Position numbers and translations under genes: made by a program. Source: Anaerolineae bacterium (lineage in GTDB: Bacteria > Chloroflexota > Anaerolineae > Anaerolineales > E44-bin32). From it: a stretch of DNA of 7,321 nucleotides. The notes under the pieces are model-generated. The model worked only from the letters and a program-made list of their open reading frames with translations, did no database searches and had not been told where the DNA came from. The stretch spans positions 1-7,321 of the forward strand of contig DAOVIK010000071.1 in NCBI GenBank assembly GCA_030673735.1, given 5' to 3'. Positions 4,835 to 7,321 of this stretch are shown piece after piece; positions within the stretch are counted from its first letter, which is position 1; each line of letters opens with the position of its first letter.

Positions 4835-7321
4835 CTAGTAATCCGACTGGCGCATGATGTTGGTGAGGGTCAACGCAAGAACCTCGCCGAAAGACTGCAT
4901 CTTCTGATCGTCCAGACGTTCGATAACATCTTCATCGGGAGAGATTTCTTCAAGCTGCTCCCACTGCATCTCTACCCAATGCCCGCCAGCATTGTGCAGC
5001 AACCGCTGGTTGCTGAGCTCATGCTCTCCTATGGCCACCGAAACCCCGATCTCCCCGGCCGTCTCGGCAATCAGCGCGGCATGGCGGCCCAGATCGTCGC
5101 TGAGCACCTGCAGCACCTCACCCCCTGCTCCGGCATTATCCAGTTCGACGACCAATGCCAGACGCAACTGCGCCCGCGCGTTGCGAGTGGGAAGATGGCG
5201 GAAATTGAGCATCTCGGCCACGAAATCCTCGACGACTTGATCGTGCAGTGCCTCCCCGCCCCACGCTACGAAAAGCGCCGACCGCCTGGCTCCCAGGCCC
5301 TGCTCCTGCCATAGTCGAGCCAACTCAAGCATTTGGCCAATCGCAGATGCGCTGTGATTGGCGCCGGGGAAGACCGTTCCATCCGGATCGGTACCCATGC
5401 CGTCGTAGCGGGCTAGGATCACAACCAGGTCGTTGGCCAGATCCAAGTCCGAGCCCGGTATGTAGCCCATCACGCTCACGATATCCTCTTGGCGTGGTTC
5501 GCTCAACTGGAGCGACATGCTCACGCTCGCGTCGAGATCGCGGGCAAACCAGCCATTGCCCTGCTGGTCGGCGGTCTCTTCCTCGGCAAATAACTCGTTG
5601 ATCGTAACCCCCGCGTCAGCCAGCAACATCTCCGAGACTTCCTGCCTGATGCGAAAGATCGGGATCACAGGCTTGCGCAGATAATCGAGGGTTGGATCGG
5701 CGAAGAACACTTGAGAACGAATGTCGCCGCGCCCCTCGCTTGTGATCCACAGGACGCCTTCTGCCCCCCGGATGAGCGCCTCGGTGGCGAAATCCTCTGG
5801 GGCATTGCCTTCGATCAGCAGCACGATCTGCCCGTGCAAATCCAATCCTTGGAAGTGGCGGTCCTCAAGAGCACGCGTCGACCCCGTGAAACCCACGAAC
5901 GTCAGACCGCCCTCCGCTTCCCCTCCCCCGCCGTGCCCTTCGATCATGAATCCGAAATCGATTTGGTGGCGTAGCTCGGGTGCGGTGCTTCCGTCGCCGC
6001 TCGACCAGCTCAAGGACGGCTGTTCCAGAGCTTCGACGAGCTGCGTCTCTTGTGTATAGAAGTAGCTCGGACCTCGCCATCCAGGATCCAGGCCGTATTC
6101 CTCAAATTTCTCGACGATGTACTCCGCGGCATCGGCGCTCCCTTCCTGACCGAGCCCACGTCCTCCCATCTCGGAGAGAATCCGCGTGTGCTCAAGGGCG
6201 AATTCGCCGTGGAAGGATTGCGCCGCCTTGACGAACCACGGCGCCGGGCTGGCGTTGTTGATGATGAACACCGTCGCAAAGGTCATGCCGCCGATCACCA
6301 CCAGCATGCGCTTGCGCAGCAGAAAGGCGGTGCTGAAAGGAGCGCTTTCAACCAATCGACGCAGACCCTCGCCGAGCGTGTTGAAGGCGAACGTGGCCAC
6401 GAAGAAAGCCATCGCCGGTGGAAGCGTGACGAAGGGCTTTGAGCGCAGGAATCGGAAACCGGTAGCAAGCATGGCTCCCCACTCCGGGATCTCCGCCAGG
6501 TTGTACATCGTCTGCACATCCGTGCCATAGAGATCGACCGCAATCCGGCTGCCGCCGCCGATGAAGACGCCAACGAACCCCAGCTCGCCCAGGAGCATCA
6601 TCACTGCCGCCATTTCCAGGCAGGTGATGATCAGCAATTGGGGCAGGACATTGGGCAGCACATGCCGTACGACGACTCCAAGAGGCGTGGAGCCCACCGC
6701 GCGCGCTCCTTCTATGTAGGGTGTCTTGCGAAGAAGCATGAATTCACTGCGAGTATATTGCGCGATCTCGGTCCATCCGATGACTGACATTGCCACGATG
6801 AAAACCGGCAGCCCCTCACGGATGTCCAGCGCGTAGATCAGAATCATGCTGCTGATCAGCATGGGCACCGAAGTGACCACCCCCACCGACCCCATCACCA
6901 CCTGGTCGACTGCCTTGCCCTCGTTCCAGCCCGAAAGCGCACCCAGGATCAAGCCCAAGATCACTCTTACCATGGTGATGAAGGCGCAGGCAACCAGCGT
7001 GTTGCGCGCGCCGTGAAGCAATAGGCTCAGTAGATCGTTTCCCCACTGATCGGTTCCCAGCGGATATTCCGGTGAGGGGGGAAACGGCGGGATCACGAGC
7101 CCCTCGGGCCCATAGACGTAGTCCACCTTGACGTGCTGCCCCGCCAGGTAAGGATTCTCGGGAGCCAGAGAAGGTCCAAATAACACGATGAAGAACAGTA
7201 TCAAGACCAGCAATCCCCCGAACATCATGGGGACATTGAGCAGCACATCGCGCGGACGCAGCCGGCTGCGCGGTCGCAGCTCGCTTTCCGCGGCTTCGGC
7301 CTCAGCCAGGGATGCGGCAAA
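4835..7321 (-). CDS. Opp/Dpp-type ABC transporter permease fused to a degenerate M28 peptidase-like domain (5' end outside window)
   Basis: The frame is open to the right edge, so the true start lies outside; residues here are numbered from an in-frame GTG at 7246, with 25 more codons visible upstream. Residues 1-300 form a DppC/OppC-type inner-membrane permease of peptide/nickel ABC importers: first membrane span about 3-24, the PLGTDQWGNDLLS motif at 62-74, a multi-span core, the EAA loop (EGARAVG at 179-185, then HVLPN at 195-199), and a last span ending in FNTLGEGLR at 288-296. Ordinary family members stop about here. This one adds another hydrophobic span (about 311-331) and an M28-like region (about 350-800) with a PA-like part at about 450-550. 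Against an intact M28, AHYDH is ARYDG (612-616), GAND is GANH (628-631), AEE is GEA (664-666) and the last His aligns with Glu767; Asp703 remains. The permease call is firm. That the tail is a non-catalytic relative on the outer face is inference. Confidence 0.9.
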   Translation of the reverse strand, partial: FAASLAEAEAAESELRPRSRLRPRDVLLNVPMMFGGLLVLILFFIVLFGPSLAPENPYLAGQHVKVDYVYGPEGLVIPPFPPSPEYPLGTDQWGNDLLSLLLHGARNTLVACAFITMVRVILGLILGALSGWNEGKAVDQVVMGSVGVVTSVPMLISSMILIYALDIREGLPVFIVAMSVIGWTEIAQYTRSEFMLLRKTPYIEGARAVGSTPLGVVVRHVLPNVLPQLLIITCLEMAAVMMLLGELGFVGVFIGGGSRIAVDLYGTDVQTMYNLAEIPEWGAMLATGFRFLRSKPFVTLPPAMAFFVATFAFNTLGEGLRRLVESAPFSTAFLLRKRMLVVIGGMTFATVFIINNASPAPWFVKAAQSFHGEFALEHTRILSEMGGRGLGQEGSADAAEYIVEKFEEYGLDPGWRGPSYFYTQETQLVEALEQPSLSWSSGDGSTAPELRHQIDFGFMIEGHGGGGEAEGGLTFVGFTGSTRALEDRHFQGLDLHGQIVLLIEGNAPEDFATEALIRGAEGVLWITSEGRGDIRSQVFFADPTLDYLRKPVIPIFRIRQEVSEMLLADAGVTINELFAEEETADQQGNGWFARDLDASVSMSLQLSEPRQEDIVSVMGYIPGSDLDLANDLVVILARYDGMGTDPDGTVFPGANHSASAIGQMLELARLWQEQGLGARRSALFVAWGGEALHDQVVEDFVAEMLNFRHLPTRNARAQLRLALVVELDNAGAGGEVLQVLSDDLGRHAALIAETAGEIGVSVAIGEHELSNQRLLHNAGGHWVEMQWEQLEEISPDEDVIERLDDQKMQSFGEVLALTLTNIMRQSDY

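Noticed and set aside
4607..5314. Plus-strand open frame of 235 codons
   Set aside because: It lies opposite the SH3 gene and the M28-like tail of the permease fusion, both of which show clear family motifs. Its product shows no recognisable domain, so it is a shadow frame of high-GC coding DNA.
5980..6530. Several short plus and minus frames opposite or across the permease/M28 junction
   Set aside because: They are Arg- and Ser-rich and lack any motif. The permease-M28 frame is continuous here, so they are shadows and do not indicate a broken gene.
1..7321. CRISPR array, tRNA or rRNA gene, insertion sequence, DNA direct repeats, prophage parts
   Set aside because: Nothing resembling these was seen on either strand. 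The window is filled by three co-directional protein genes.

Overview
The window is protein-coding almost end to end on the minus strand. It has high GC and very short intergenic gaps, and I see no RNA genes, mobile elements or CRISPR. The style (Opp/Dpp-type permease, large exported multidomain peptidases, a DUF418 membrane protein, GTG/TTG starts, weak Shine-Dalgarno sites) would suit a free-living heterotrophic bacterium, perhaps a Chloroflexota/Anaerolineae member. That taxonomic guess rests on architecture only and is weak.

Reading in the direction of transcription (right to left), there are three co-directional genes. (1) 7321-4835: an Opp/Dpp-type ABC peptide-transporter permease whose start lies beyond the right edge. 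After the normal permease C-terminus it carries an extra membrane segment and a roughly 450-residue M28-aminopeptidase-like region, with a degenerate PA-like part and most metal ligands replaced. (2) 4830-4504: a 108-residue protein with one membrane anchor and a bacterial SH3 domain, starting 4 bases after gene 1 stops. (3) 4455-1: an open frame of 1485 codons that runs off the left edge. It encodes a DUF418 (YeiB-like) multi-pass membrane domain, then an intact M28 zinc aminopeptidase with a PA domain, then two copies of an NTF2-like plus peptidase-MA-like module. The first copy has lost its HExxH motif and the second is cut by the window edge.

The frame of gene 3 was translated by hand on the minus strand and stays open throughout. 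Because it has no stop inside the window, it is easily missed by ORF callers that need both ends.

Inference: the three genes look like one transcription unit for extracytoplasmic peptide processing and uptake. The notable feature is a pair of neighbouring genes that each fuse a multi-pass membrane domain to an M28 domain, one catalytically intact and one a predicted pseudo-peptidase attached directly to a transporter subunit.
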